From contig NZ_JAGLEJ010000024.1 of the NCBI RefSeq assembly GCF_023145115.1, forward strand, positions 99,434 through 163,433: a stretch of 64,000 bases of DNA, in the 5' to 3' direction. Below the pieces are notes generated by a model. The model ran no database searches. It was not told the origin of the DNA and saw nothing but the letters and a program-made list of their open reading frames with translations. Shown piece after piece: positions 41,935-50,546 of the stretch. This DNA is from Algiphilus sp. GTDB lineage: Bacteria; Pseudomonadota; Gammaproteobacteria; Nevskiales; Nevskiaceae. Numbering within the stretch: position 1 is the stretch's first letter; every line of letters begins with the position of its first letter. The translations under genes and the position numbers were made by a program.

Positions 41935-43248
41935 TCAGCGCGTGCCCAGCGTCGCAGGCAGTCTCAGCGCCAGGACGCCACCCAGCACCGCCAGCAGCGC
42001 GACGGCCGCGAGCGGCGCGGCGCCGCTCGCCATGCCCAGGGCGCCGATCGCGACGAAGAGCAGGGCCGCGATACCGGTGAGCGTGTTGCCGAAAGCCACC
42101 GCGGTTGCACGCTCCCCGTCGCCGCAGGCGTCGACCAGCCACGTCTTGCGGCCGAGCCTGACACCCGACTCGGCGACGCCGAGCAGTGCGAAGGGCATCG
42201 CGTGCAGCCAGTCCGGCGTCTGCGCTGCGGCAACGAGCAGCAGCATGCCGACGGCGGCTGCCGCCCCCGCCGCGCCCGCGAGGGCCAGCACCCTTCCCGG
42301 GGCGCGGTCGGCCATGTCGCCCCAGAGCCGACTGCTGAATATGTCCGCCAGCGCCATCGCCGCCAGGATCAGTCCGAGCAGCGCGCCGCCGCCGGCATCC
42401 TGCGCGGCGAGCACGAACAGCGGCGCCGCGAGCTCGACGGGAAGCAGCAGGAACCGGGTCGCGAGATAACGGCGGTAGCCCGGTGCCGAGCGCACCAGGG
42501 CGATACCTGCCCGCGTCTCGTCGATCGGGTTGCGGCCGCCGTCGGTGGCACCGGGTGCCTCCACCGTCAACGCGAGGGAGGCCGCCGCTGCGAGCCAGAG
42601 CAGCGCACCGCCCCCCAGCAGCGCGACCACGAGCCAGGTCGTCGCCGCTCCGTCCAGCGCGAACTGCATGAGCAGGCCCGCGCCGAAGGCGAGCAGACCG
42701 CCCGCCATGGCGCGATTGGCAAGGAGGTTGCCGCGCACGCCCTTGCCGACGGTCTTGGCGATGACATCCTGGAATGCCAGCGACGCCAGCCCGCTGGCCG
42801 CGGAGAACAGCGCCAGCAGGGCGAGCACGCTCGCCGCCATCGCCACCGGCGGCAGCGTCAGCACCGCGGCGAGCATGAGGATGAGAGACCCCGCCTGCGT
42901 GCAGCCCGCGGCCACCCACAACCACTTGCGCACCGGCCGCGCACGCACGGCCCCGGCCATCAGCAGCTGCGGAAGCAGACTGGCGGCCTGCTTGATCGGC
43001 ATCAGGGCACTGACCGCGACGGCGGGCGCCCCGTGGGCCGCCAGCAGCCAGGGCAGCGCCAGCCTCGGCCCGGCGAGCTGCTCGGCGAGCTTGGTCGCCG
43101 CACCGTTGGCGAGATTCAGCAGGTAGTTGCGGGGTGCATGCCGGCAGGCACTGTCGGGGATCGTCGAGCAGATGCGCTCGACGTCATCATCGCCACTCAC
43201 CATGGCGTAGACGCTGTCGACCGGTTCCGGCGTCGCGGTCTGCGTCAT
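41935..43248 (-). CDS. Major facilitator superfamily (MFS) transporter
   Basis: A 437-residue membrane protein with about 12 helices, for example VAVSALMPIKQAASLLPQLL, SLILMLAAVLTLPPVAMAA and LVLAALLALFSAASG-like stretches. Cytoplasmic loops carry short basic motifs (RARPVRKW, RLGRKTW). The first ~50 residues are soluble and acidic, with VERICSTIPDSACRHAPRN, an unusual extension for an MFS. No family motif reveals the substrate. It stands alone, convergent with the preceding gene and followed 58 bp further along its leader side by the YceI operon end. Confidence 0.78.
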   Translation of the reverse strand: MTQTATPEPVDSVYAMVSGDDDVERICSTIPDSACRHAPRNYLLNLANGAATKLAEQLAGPRLALPWLLAAHGAPAVAVSALMPIKQAASLLPQLLMAGAVRARPVRKWLWVAAGCTQAGSLILMLAAVLTLPPVAMAASVLALLALFSAASGLASLAFQDVIAKTVGKGVRGNLLANRAMAGGLLAFGAGLLMQFALDGAATTWLVVALLGGGALLWLAAAASLALTVEAPGATDGGRNPIDETRAGIALVRSAPGYRRYLATRFLLLPVELAAPLFVLAAQDAGGGALLGLILAAMALADIFSSRLWGDMADRAPGRVLALAGAAGAAAAVGMLLLVAAAQTPDWLHAMPFALLGVAESGVRLGRKTWLVDACGDGERATAVAFGNTLTGIAALLFVAIGALGMASGAAPLAAVALLAVLGGVLALRLPATLGTR

Positions 43249-43306
43249 GGCCGGGCACCCTGACGCGGCCGGGCGCGTGCCCCGGCCGCGTCGTCCGGGA
43301 GGCGGA

Positions 43307-43894
43307 TCAGCCTTCGCCTTCCTTCGGCTTGAAGGCCTCGACCTCGATGCTCAGCTTCACCTCGTCCCCCACGGCCGGGACATAGGCATCCATGCCGAAG
43401 GCGCTGCGCATGATGCGCGTCACCGCATTGCCGCCACAGGCCGGGACCTTGCGCATGGGGTGCTCGATGCAGTTGAAGTTGCTGAACTTGAGCGTCACCG
43501 GCTTGGTCTCGCCGAGCAGCGTCAGTTCGCCGGTCACCGCCATGATCTTGCCTTCGGAGACTTCGAAGTCGTCACCACTGAAGCGGATCTCGGGATACTT
43601 CTCGACGTGGAAGAAGTCCTCGTTGCGCAGATGCTCGTCGAGATCGGCGACGCCGGTGCTCACCGAGCTCGCATCGATGACGATGTCGGCGCTGCCGGTA
43701 CCGGCCTCGGCATCGAAGGTCACGGTGCCGTCGATATCCTCGAAGCGGCCGGTGAAATGGCTGAGCCCGAGGTGGCTGATCTCGAAGTGCGCAAAGGTAT
43801 GGGTGGGATCGATCTCGTATTCGGCGGCTTGGGCGCCGACGGCGGTGACGGACAGTACGGCGCCGGCGAACCCGGCTGCGAGCAGACGTTGCAT
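43307..43894 (-). CDS. YceI-family periplasmic lipid-binding protein
   Basis: A 195-residue YceI lipocalin-like protein that binds isoprenoid-type lipids. The signal peptide ends AVGAQAA, and the mature part starts EYEIDPTHTFAHFEISHLG, the family signature. FEDIDGTVTFD and GELTLLGETKPVTL follow. Start 43894 has AGGAG upstream. It is the third gene after a cytochrome b561 gene and another yceI, the recurrent b561-YceI set. Confidence 0.92.
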   Translation of the reverse strand: MQRLLAAGFAGAVLSVTAVGAQAAEYEIDPTHTFAHFEISHLGLSHFTGRFEDIDGTVTFDAEAGTGSADIVIDASSVSTGVADLDEHLRNEDFFHVEKYPEIRFSGDDFEVSEGKIMAVTGELTLLGETKPVTLKFSNFNCIEHPMRKVPACGGNAVTRIMRSAFGMDAYVPAVGDEVKLSIEVEAFKPKEGEG

Positions 43895-43952
43895 GGTGTG
43901 ACTCCTGTGCGGGTGGGAAGCGGGTTGGCGGTGGAAAGGGCGCGCCGGGTGG

Positions 43953-44525
43953 TCAGACCCGTGCGTGCAGATCGAAGGTGACGCGCACTTCGTTGGCGAC
44001 CACATCGAAATCGCCCCAGGCGCCGCCGCCGACGTTGAAGGTCGCGCGCTTGATGGTGAACGAGCCGGTGATGCGGCGTGCGCCGTCGGCACCCTTGTCG
44101 ACCGTGAAGGGCACCTCGACGGTTTCGGTCTGATCGCGGATGCGCAGCGCGCCGGTCGCGAGCCAGGTGCCGTCGTCGCGACGCGTCACCGAGGTCGACT
44201 CGAAGACCGCCTCGGGAAACTGTTCCACGGCCAGCCAGTTCCCGCGCTTGACTTCGGCATTGGTATCGCCGTGGCCGGCGTCGATCGAGGCCGTGCGCAC
44301 GACGACGCGTGCGGTGCTCGCGGCCGGATCGGCCTCGTCGATGCGGAGCTCGGCGTCCCAGTCCGAGAATCCGCCCTCGACGGTCACACCCATCTGGGTG
44401 GCCTCGAATCCGACGCGACTGGCGTCGTGATCGATGGCCAGCGGCTTCTGCGCCGCCACCGGTGCGGCTGCCGCGATCGCGACGATGAATGCGCCCAGGC
44501 GCGCCAGCGGGAGGATGCCGGTCAT
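43953..44525 (-). CDS. YceI-family periplasmic protein (second, divergent copy)
   Basis: A 190-residue YceI-like protein. Signal peptide FIVAIAAAAPVAAQ; then LAIDHDASRVGFEATQMG, the shortened signature, and SFTIKRATFNVGGGAWGDF, a strong family motif near the C-terminus. It differs clearly from the copy downstream, so the pair arose by old duplication. Its ATG overlaps the stop of the cytochrome b561 gene by 4 bp, tying its translation to that electron carrier. Confidence 0.9.
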   Translation of the reverse strand: MTGILPLARLGAFIVAIAAAAPVAAQKPLAIDHDASRVGFEATQMGVTVEGGFSDWDAELRIDEADPAASTARVVVRTASIDAGHGDTNAEVKRGNWLAVEQFPEAVFESTSVTRRDDGTWLATGALRIRDQTETVEVPFTVDKGADGARRITGSFTIKRATFNVGGGAWGDFDVVANEVRVTFDLHARV

Positions 44526-45097
44526 GGGTTGCGTGCTCCGATGGTGCGACGACCCGGCACCATGCGCCAGAGCAGGCCGTCGCGGTCGATGAAGTGGTGC
44601 TTCAGTGCGGCCGCCACGTGCAGCGCGATGAGCGCGAGCAGCGTCTTGTTGAGCACCCAGTGCAGATCCGCGAGCCGGTCGCCAAGCGCCTCGTCGCGCG
44701 CCAGGGCATCAGGCAGCGGGAAGACGCCGTAGAGCACCGTGCTGAAGCCCTTGGCCGAGCTCATCAGCCAGCCGCTCACCGGAATCAGGATCAGCAGGGC
44801 GTACAGCCCCCAGTGGGTCAGGGCCGCCGCATGCCGCTGCCACGGCGCCGTGGTAGCCGGCAACGGCGGCGGCGACCGCCACCACCGCCAGGCCAGCCGC
44901 ACCAGCACCAGCGCCCACAGCGACACGCCCAGCCACTTGTGCCACGAATACATCCTGAGCTGCTGGGGCGAGAACGCCATCTCCACCATGATCAGGCCGA
45001 TCGCGAAGGCGCCGACCAGGCCCGCCGCGGTCAGCCAGTGCAGTGACTGGGCGACCGGCCCGTAGCGCTCGCTGAGGTGGGACGTGCTGGAATTCAT
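44522..45097 (-). CDS. Cytochrome b561-family dihaem membrane protein
   Basis: A 191-residue four-helix cytochrome b561 (CybB type). Haem-ligand histidines sit in QSLHWLTAAGLV, MYSWHKWLGVSLW, and ADLHWVLNKTLLALIALHVAAALKHH-like final helices. It carries electrons from quinol or another donor. The helix that ends at KHHFIDRD closes the domain. It heads the b561-YceI-YceI operon; YceI proteins may supply the isoprenoid quinone. Start 45097 fits the family N-terminus SERYGPVAQSLHW. Confidence 0.9.
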   Translation of the reverse strand: MNSSTSHLSERYGPVAQSLHWLTAAGLVGAFAIGLIMVEMAFSPQQLRMYSWHKWLGVSLWALVLVRLAWRWWRSPPPLPATTAPWQRHAAALTHWGLYALLILIPVSGWLMSSAKGFSTVLYGVFPLPDALARDEALGDRLADLHWVLNKTLLALIALHVAAALKHHFIDRDGLLWRMVPGRRTIGARNP

Positions 45098-45178
45098 GGC
45101 ATGAGGCTAGAGCCGCCCTGCCCTGGCGACAAGCGGAAGCTTCTCGTGTCGATATTCAGTGGATTTGAAGGTAGCAGA

Positions 45179-45649
45179 TCAGGCGCGATGGTAGGGATGC
45201 CCGGCGTGCAGGCTCCAGGCGCGATAGAGCGCCTCCACCAGCACCACGCGCGCGAGCGCATGCGGCAGCGTCAGTCGGCTCAGCGCGAGCGCGAAGTCGG
45301 CACGTGCGCGCAGCTCCGGCATGAGCCCGTCGGCTCCGCCGATTAGCATGCAGACGTCGCGGCTGTCCGCGATCCATTCGCCCAGCGCCCCGGCGAGATC
45401 GGCGGTCCGCCACTCGCGGCCGCGCTCGTCGAGCGCCACGCGCAGGGCACCGGGAAGCAGCAGCCCCTCCATGCGCTGAGCCTCGTCGCGCAGCATGCGT
45501 GGCACGTCGGGCTTGCGCGGGCGGCTGGCCGCGGCCACCGGGCAGACCTCGACGCGGCACTCGGGCGGCATGCGCTTGGCGTACTCGTCGACCGCCCCCT
45601 GCGCCCACTGCGGGAGCCGGGTACCCACGGCGATGACCCGGATCCGCAC
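45179..45649 (-). CDS. rlmH: 23S rRNA pseudouridine-1915 N3-methyltransferase RlmH
   Basis: A 156-residue SPOUT-class methyltransferase that modifies the pseudouridine in helix 69 on whole 70S ribosomes. The SAM-knot motif FCIGGADG-type reads CMLIGGADGLMPELR, and the C-terminus LVEALYRAWSLHAGHPYHR is diagnostic. It follows rsfS with a 6-bp gap, the standard order. In many relatives mrdA follows; here it does not. Confidence 0.96.
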   Translation of the reverse strand: MRIRVIAVGTRLPQWAQGAVDEYAKRMPPECRVEVCPVAAASRPRKPDVPRMLRDEAQRMEGLLLPGALRVALDERGREWRTADLAGALGEWIADSRDVCMLIGGADGLMPELRARADFALALSRLTLPHALARVVLVEALYRAWSLHAGHPYHRA

Positions 45650-45655
45650 GGTGCC

Positions 45656-46003
45656 TCAGTCGCCGCTCTCGACCGATGCGTCGGGCGGGAGGTCCCAGAG
45701 CTTCTCGAGCTGGTACAGCGCCCGCATCTGGGCCTGCATGACGTGGACCACGACGCTGCCCAGATCGACGAGCACCCATTCGGCGCGACTCATGCCCTCC
45801 ACGCCGCGCGGCTGCACGCCGCTGCGCTTGGCATCCTCGACCACGCGCTGCGCGAGGGACTGGACGTGCCGGGACGAACTGCCGGTGCACAGCACCATGT
45901 CGTCGGTGACCGTGGTCAGCGGCGCGACATGCAGCTTGGTGATCTGTTCACCCTTGAGATCCTCCAGGGCACCCACCACGGTTTCTACCAGCGAATCGGG
46001 CAT
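45656..46003 (-). CDS. rsfS: Ribosomal silencing factor RsfS
   Basis: A 115-residue protein that binds L14 (uL14) and blocks subunit joining in starvation. Family motifs DMVLCTGSSSRHVQSLA and WVLVDLGSVVVHVM are present. It lies 3 bp downstream of nadD and 6 bp ahead of rlmH, the conserved order, and all are read as one unit. The binding partner, rplN, is encoded in the same window. Confidence 0.96.
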   Translation of the reverse strand: MPDSLVETVVGALEDLKGEQITKLHVAPLTTVTDDMVLCTGSSSRHVQSLAQRVVEDAKRSGVQPRGVEGMSRAEWVLVDLGSVVVHVMQAQMRALYQLEKLWDLPPDASVESGD

Positions 46004-46006
46004 GGA

Positions 46007-46636
46007 TCAGTCGATGGCGGCTAGAGCAGCGAGATCGGTTTCGGTGAGGCTCCGGAGCAGACTGTCCGGCACCACGCCGCGCAGGCTGCGGCCGGCGCGG
46101 ATCCGCATGCGGATGGCGGTGGACGCGATATCCAGCTCCGGAATGGCCAGCGCGTGCCAGCAGCCGTGCGCACGTGCTCGCAGGCCGTCGGCGTCGACCC
46201 GGGGATAGGCGCGTACTTCCGGCGCCGGCGACAAAGGGTGTCCCGGACGCGAGGCCACCACCACGTGCGCGTGCTCGAATATGCGCTGCCACTGGTGCCA
46301 GCGATGCAGCTTGTTGAAGGCATCGGCGCCGACCAGCCACAGGCAGGTGTGCCCGGGAAAGCGATCGCGCGCGCGCGCCAGCGTGTCGGCGGTGTAGGAA
46401 ATGCCGTCGTGACGCAGCTCGTCGTCGTCCGCCACGAGTCCGGCCTCGTCACCGATCGCCTGACGGAGCCATTCGTGCCGGCGCCAGCCATCGATCGCCG
46501 GCTGATCGCGATGCGGTGGACGCGCCGCGACCAGCACGTGCACGGCCTCCAGGCCGAGCTGCTCGCGTGCCTCGATCGCAAAACGGATATGCCCGTTGTG
46601 TACGGGAGCGAAGGTCCCGCCGTAGAGGCCGATCAC
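46007..46636 (-). CDS. nadD: Nicotinate-nucleotide adenylyltransferase
   Basis: A 209-residue enzyme joining ATP and nicotinate mononucleotide in NAD synthesis. The nucleotide-binding motif GLYGGTFAPVHNGHIR begins the protein, and the C-terminal motif STAIRMRIRAG (family ISSTxIR) is intact. It lies 18 bp downstream of proA. Confidence 0.95.
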   Translation of the reverse strand: MIGLYGGTFAPVHNGHIRFAIEAREQLGLEAVHVLVAARPPHRDQPAIDGWRRHEWLRQAIGDEAGLVADDDELRHDGISYTADTLARARDRFPGHTCLWLVGADAFNKLHRWHQWQRIFEHAHVVVASRPGHPLSPAPEVRAYPRVDADGLRARAHGCWHALAIPELDIASTAIRMRIRAGRSLRGVVPDSLLRSLTETDLAALAAID

Positions 46637-46654
46637 CCGGAGCAGCGCATGCCG

Positions 46655-47950
46655 TCAGCGGACCTGGCCGTCGCCATAGACGACCCACTTCTGCGAGGTC
46701 AGCCCTTCGAGGCCGACCGGCCCGCGCGCATGGAACTTGTCGGTGCTGATGCCGATCTCGGCACCGAGACCGTACTCGAAGCCGTCGGCGAACCGCGTCG
46801 AGGCGTTGACCATGACCGATCCGGAATCAACCTCGCGCAGGAACTGCCGCGCCCGGGTGTAGTTCTCGGTGACGATGGCGTCGGTGTGACCCGACCCGTA
46901 GCGGGCGATGTGCGCGATGGCGGCCTCGATGCCGTCCACGACGGCCACCGAGAGAATCGGGCCGAGATACTCGGTGCGCCAGTCCTCCTCGCTCGCCGAA
47001 GCGATCCCGGGCAGGATTGCGCAGGTGCGGTCGCACCCGCGCAGTTCGATGTCGTAGGGCGCGAGCCGGCGCTCGAGATCGGGCAGAAACGCGTCGGCGA
47101 CGGCCGCATCCACGAGCAGGGTCTCCGCCGCATTGCAGACTCCGAAACGCTGGGTCTTGGCGTTGACGGCGATGGCCATCGCCTTCTCCGCATCGGCCGC
47201 CGCATCGATGTAGACGTGGCAGATGCCGTCGAGATGCTTGATCACCGGCATGCGGGCGTGCTCGGACACGAAGGCGACCAGGCTGCGACCACCACGCGGG
47301 ATCAGCACATCGACGTACTCGGGCATTGCGAGCATGGCGCCGACGGCGGCGCGATCACTCACCTGCACGACCTGCGCGACCTCGGCGGGCAGCCCGGCCG
47401 CCCGCAGCGCCTTCTGGATGATGTCGCCGATGACGCGATTGGATTCCAGTGCCTCCGAGCCGCCACGCAGCACGCAGGCGTTGCCGCTCTTGATGCACAG
47501 GGCCGCGGCGTCGGCGGTCACATTGGGCCGCGATTCGTAGATGATCCCGACGACACCGAGCGGCACGCGCATGCGGCCCACCTCGATGCCGGAAGGACGG
47601 CGCACGAGCTCGCTGATGGCGCCGATCGGATCGGGCAGTTCGGCCACCTGGCGCACGCCCTCGGCCATGTTCGCGACACGGTCCGGGGTGAGCTCGAGGC
47701 GCTCGGTCAGTGCGGCATCGAGGCCGCCCTCGCGCGCCGCCTTCATGTCGCGGGCATTGGCGGCGAGGATGCGCTCCTCGCCCTCCAGCAGCGCGTCCGC
47801 GAGCGCGAACAGCGCGGCATTCTTGGTGCCGCTGTCGGCGCGCGCGATCGCGGGCGCGGCGTTTCGCGCACGCGCGCCAACGGCGCGCATCTGATCCTGG
47901 ACGGCATCGACGGCACTGGCGTTGTCAGCGGCCACGGCTAATTCTTCCAT
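46655..47950 (-). CDS. proA: Glutamate-5-semialdehyde dehydrogenase (gamma-glutamyl phosphate reductase)
   Basis: The second enzyme of proline synthesis, 431 residues, reducing glutamyl-5-phosphate with NADPH. Family motifs are VPLGVVGIIYESRPNVT, GNACVLRGGSEA, the catalytic-Cys segment AKTQRFGVCNAAETL and GLGAEIGISTDKFHARGP. The start ATG 47950 lies inside the end of holA (13-bp overlap), so it is coupled to holA; extended starts would run through holA coding sequence. proB is not nearby. Confidence 0.95.
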   Translation of the reverse strand: MEELAVAADNASAVDAVQDQMRAVGARARNAAPAIARADSGTKNAALFALADALLEGEERILAANARDMKAAREGGLDAALTERLELTPDRVANMAEGVRQVAELPDPIGAISELVRRPSGIEVGRMRVPLGVVGIIYESRPNVTADAAALCIKSGNACVLRGGSEALESNRVIGDIIQKALRAAGLPAEVAQVVQVSDRAAVGAMLAMPEYVDVLIPRGGRSLVAFVSEHARMPVIKHLDGICHVYIDAAADAEKAMAIAVNAKTQRFGVCNAAETLLVDAAVADAFLPDLERRLAPYDIELRGCDRTCAILPGIASASEEDWRTEYLGPILSVAVVDGIEAAIAHIARYGSGHTDAIVTENYTRARQFLREVDSGSVMVNASTRFADGFEYGLGAEIGISTDKFHARGPVGLEGLTSQKWVVYGDGQVR

Positions 47951-48978
47951 ATCGCTTTGGGCAGGAACCCGGGGGAAACGGCGCCGCTTGCGACGCTCGT
48001 CCATGTTAGCAGGTCGTCCCAGGCCGCCGTCGCAGCGCCCTGCTTGGCGGCGGTGTCAATCTCGCTCAGCCAGCGCAGCAGCGCCTGGACATGGCCGGGA
48101 CGCGTGCGCTGCAGGGCGCGCTCGAGATGCCGGGCGCGTGGGCCGAAGACCCGCGCGCTCTGCGCAGCCGCCCGGGTGTCGCCACTGCGCGCGAAGGCGC
48201 GCTGGGCGCCGTGCCACTGCCGCAGCACGAAGGCGAGCCCGCCCGTTATGGCGGGCAGCTCGGTTCCGGCGCGCCGCAGGGCCCGCGCCGCGCGCAGTGC
48301 CCCGGCGGCATCGCCGGCGAACACGCGATCCATCAGGGAGAAGGGATCGAAGCGCGCCATGTCGGCACCGAGCGCCCAGACCGCCTCGGCGTCGAGCGGC
48401 TCGGCATCGGCGCCGTGCAGTGCACAGAGCTGGTCGACGATCTGGGCCGCGGCCAGCAGGTGCCCCTCCGCGCACGCGGCGATCGCGGCGACGGATTCCC
48501 GCTGGGCCCGGACCCCGCGCTGGCGCAGCCGTGCCTCGATCCAGGACGGCATCTCGTCGTCGCGTACCGGCCACGCGTAGACCAGCTGCGCCGCTGCCTC
48601 GAGCGCTGTGTACCACTTGGTCTTGCGCGCACGGCCGTCGATGGCGCCCGCGATGACGAGGATGGCGGTGTCGCTGCCGGCATTGTCGAACGCCTCCTGC
48701 AGCGCCGTGGCGGCCTTGGCGTCCAGGCCGTCCACGCGCAGCTCGAGAATGCGCTGCTCGGCGAACAGCGAGGGGCTCGCGCAGGCGGCGTGCAGCGCAT
48801 CCCAGTCGAAGCGGCCGTCGGCCTGCATCTGCTCGCGCGTCGCGAATCCGCGCTCGCGCAGCGCGCCACGGACGCGGTCGACGCTCTCCTCGATCACAAG
48901 CGGCTCCTCGCCCGCGACAACCCACAGACGGGCGTCACTGGCGAGGACACGATCGAGCTGATCGGGACGGATGGGCAT
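47938..48978 (-). CDS. holA: DNA polymerase III delta subunit
   Basis: A 346-residue clamp-loader subunit that opens the beta clamp during replication. The N-terminal ATP-fold-like domain (RLWVVAGEEPLVIEESVDRVRG), the helical middle with the EGHLLAAAQIVDQLC segment, and the DPFSLMDRVFAGD stretch of the collar domain are recognisable. The ATG at 48978 is preferred to a TTG six codons upstream. It begins only 19 bp after the terminator of the ribosomal operon, so it must have its own promoter within the hairpin region or rely on read-through. Confidence 0.9.
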   Translation of the reverse strand: MPIRPDQLDRVLASDARLWVVAGEEPLVIEESVDRVRGALRERGFATREQMQADGRFDWDALHAACASPSLFAEQRILELRVDGLDAKAATALQEAFDNAGSDTAILVIAGAIDGRARKTKWYTALEAAAQLVYAWPVRDDEMPSWIEARLRQRGVRAQRESVAAIAACAEGHLLAAAQIVDQLCALHGADAEPLDAEAVWALGADMARFDPFSLMDRVFAGDAAGALRAARALRRAGTELPAITGGLAFVLRQWHGAQRAFARSGDTRAAAQSARVFGPRARHLERALQRTRPGHVQALLRWLSEIDTAAKQGAATAAWDDLLTWTSVASGAVSPGFLPKAIWKN

Positions 48979-48996
48979 GTCGATACTGTCGGACAA

Positions 48997-49024
48997 CGAA
49001 AAAGCCGGCGCAAGCGCCGGCTTT
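48997..49024 (-). terminator. Terminator of the S10-spc-alpha ribosomal operon
   Basis: A GC-rich hairpin (arms AAAGCCGGC and GCCGGCTTT, 49001-49009 and 49016-49024) is followed on the minus strand by TTTTTCG. It lies 27 bp past the rplQ stop and also has a T run on the other side, so it could work in both directions. Confidence 0.88.
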
Positions 49025-49051
49025 CACGATGATCGCGCTGTTGCCGCCGGG

Positions 49052-49474
49052 TCAGGCGCTGGCGGTCTCGGCGCTCTCGGTGGCCGGCTCCGGCGCGGTG
49101 CCGCCGGACGCGGCGTCGAGGCGGTCGACCAGCTCGATGTAGGCCATCGGCGCATTGTCGCCGGGCCGGAAGCCGCAGCGGATGATGCGCAGATACCCAC
49201 CGGGGCGCGAGGCGTGACGCGGACCGATCTCGTTGAAGAGCTTCTGGACCATCTCGCGGTCGCGGAGGCGCGAGAAGACCAGCCGCCGGTTGGCGACGCT
49301 GTCGGTCTTGGCGCGCGTGATCAGCGGCTCGGCGTGACGACGCAGCACCTTGGCACGGGTCACCGTGGTACGAATGATCTCGTGCCGCAGCAGCGCGTTG
49401 CTCAGGCTCTGGAGGTTGGCGTTGTGGTGGCCGGTATGGAAACCGACGCGCTTGTTGGCCTTTCTATGACGCAT
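49052..49474 (-). CDS. rplQ: 50S ribosomal protein L17 (bL17)
   Basis: This 50S subunit protein sits near the exit tunnel. The 140 residues start MRHRKANKRVGFHTGHHNANLQ-like and contain SLSNALLRHEIIRTTVTRAKV. The chain is about 13 residues longer than E. coli L17, with an Ala/Glu-rich tail (EPATESAETASA) of no known role. It is the last gene of the alpha operon, 22 bp after rpoA. Confidence 0.98.
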   Translation of the reverse strand: MRHRKANKRVGFHTGHHNANLQSLSNALLRHEIIRTTVTRAKVLRRHAEPLITRAKTDSVANRRLVFSRLRDREMVQKLFNEIGPRHASRPGGYLRIIRCGFRPGDNAPMAYIELVDRLDAASGGTAPEPATESAETASA

Positions 49475-49496
49475 GATGTCTGCTCGGGTGCGGGAT

Positions 49497-50474
49497 TCAG
49501 GCGGTGGTCTTGGGCGGCGACCAGTTCTCGAGCGTCATGCCGAGCTCGAGATCCTTGCTGGCGAGCGCGTCCTTGATCTCGTTCAGCGACTTCTTGCCGA
49601 GATTGGGCGTCTTCATCAGCTCGGTCTCCTTGCGCTGCACGAGATCACCGATGTAGTAGATGCTCTCGGCCTTCAGACAGTTGGCCGAGCGCACCGTCAG
49701 TTCGAGATCGTCGATCGGGCGCAGCAGGAGCGGGTTGACTTCCTTGCGCTGCGACTCGGCCGCTTCCTCGGCCTCGCCTTCGAGGTCGACGAACACCGCG
49801 AGCTGCTCGCGCAGGATGCGGGCGGCGAGCCGGACGGCCTCGGCCGGATCGATGCAGCCGTTGGTGTCGACGTCCAGCACCAGCTTGTCGAGGTCGGTGC
49901 GCTGCTCGACGCGGGCACGCTCGACACTGTAGCTGGCGCGACGGACCGGGCTGTAGCTCGCATCCAGCCGCAGCTGGCCGATCACCGCACCGTCATCGTC
50001 TTCCTGGCGCTGTGTCACCGGCTGATAGCCGCGACCGCGGGTCACGTGGAGGGTCATCTCCAGGGTGCCGCCGGTGAGGTTGGCGATCTCGAGCTCGGGG
50101 TTGATCAGCTCGACATCGTGATCCAGCGCGATGTCGGCTGCCGTCACCGGGCCGTTCCCGGACTTCTTCAGCGTCAGGGTGGCCTCGTCACGGGCATTCA
50201 GGCGCAGCGCCAGATTCTTGATGTTCAGCAGGATGTCGATGACGTCCTCCTGCACACCCTCGAGCGCGGCGTACTCGTGCACGACGCCCTCGATCTGGAC
50301 CTCGGTGACGGCCGCGCCCGGAATCGACGACAGCAGAATACGGCGCAGCGCGTTGCCCAGCGTATGACCGTAGCCGCGCTCCATCGGTTCGAGCGAGACG
50401 CGCGCGCGATAGGCGCTGACGGCCTCGACATTGATGTTACGGGGCTTGAGCAAATCGGAAACTTGACCCTGCAT
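49497..50474 (-). CDS. rpoA: RNA polymerase alpha subunit
   Basis: This 325-residue subunit dimerises through its N-terminal domain and nucleates polymerase assembly; the C-terminal domain contacts UP elements and activators. ERGYGHTLGNALRRILLSS marks the N-terminal domain, and LTVRSANCLKAESIYYIGDL holds the UP-element-binding Arg. A normal acidic linker (EGEAEEAAESQ) separates the domains. It is 72 bp downstream of rpsD, where E. coli has a 25-bp gap. Confidence 0.98.
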   Translation of the reverse strand: MQGQVSDLLKPRNINVEAVSAYRARVSLEPMERGYGHTLGNALRRILLSSIPGAAVTEVQIEGVVHEYAALEGVQEDVIDILLNIKNLALRLNARDEATLTLKKSGNGPVTAADIALDHDVELINPELEIANLTGGTLEMTLHVTRGRGYQPVTQRQEDDDGAVIGQLRLDASYSPVRRASYSVERARVEQRTDLDKLVLDVDTNGCIDPAEAVRLAARILREQLAVFVDLEGEAEEAAESQRKEVNPLLLRPIDDLELTVRSANCLKAESIYYIGDLVQRKETELMKTPNLGKKSLNEIKDALASKDLELGMTLENWSPPKTTA

Positions 50475-50546
50475 GGACGCGTACCACCTCGCGAAAACTT
50501 CGAATGAATCCCCCGACGGGGATGACCGACCGAACTTCGGCGGCTA

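Noticed and set aside
45104..45132. Weak minus-strand boxes TTGTCG and TAGCCT upstream of the cytochrome b561 gene.
   Set aside because: They would start transcription at or beyond the ATG, leaving no room for a ribosome site.
46154..47941. A plus-strand frame of about 595 residues opposite nadD and proA.
   Set aside because: Antisense shadow; both minus-strand genes are certain and the plus translation has no recognisable domain.
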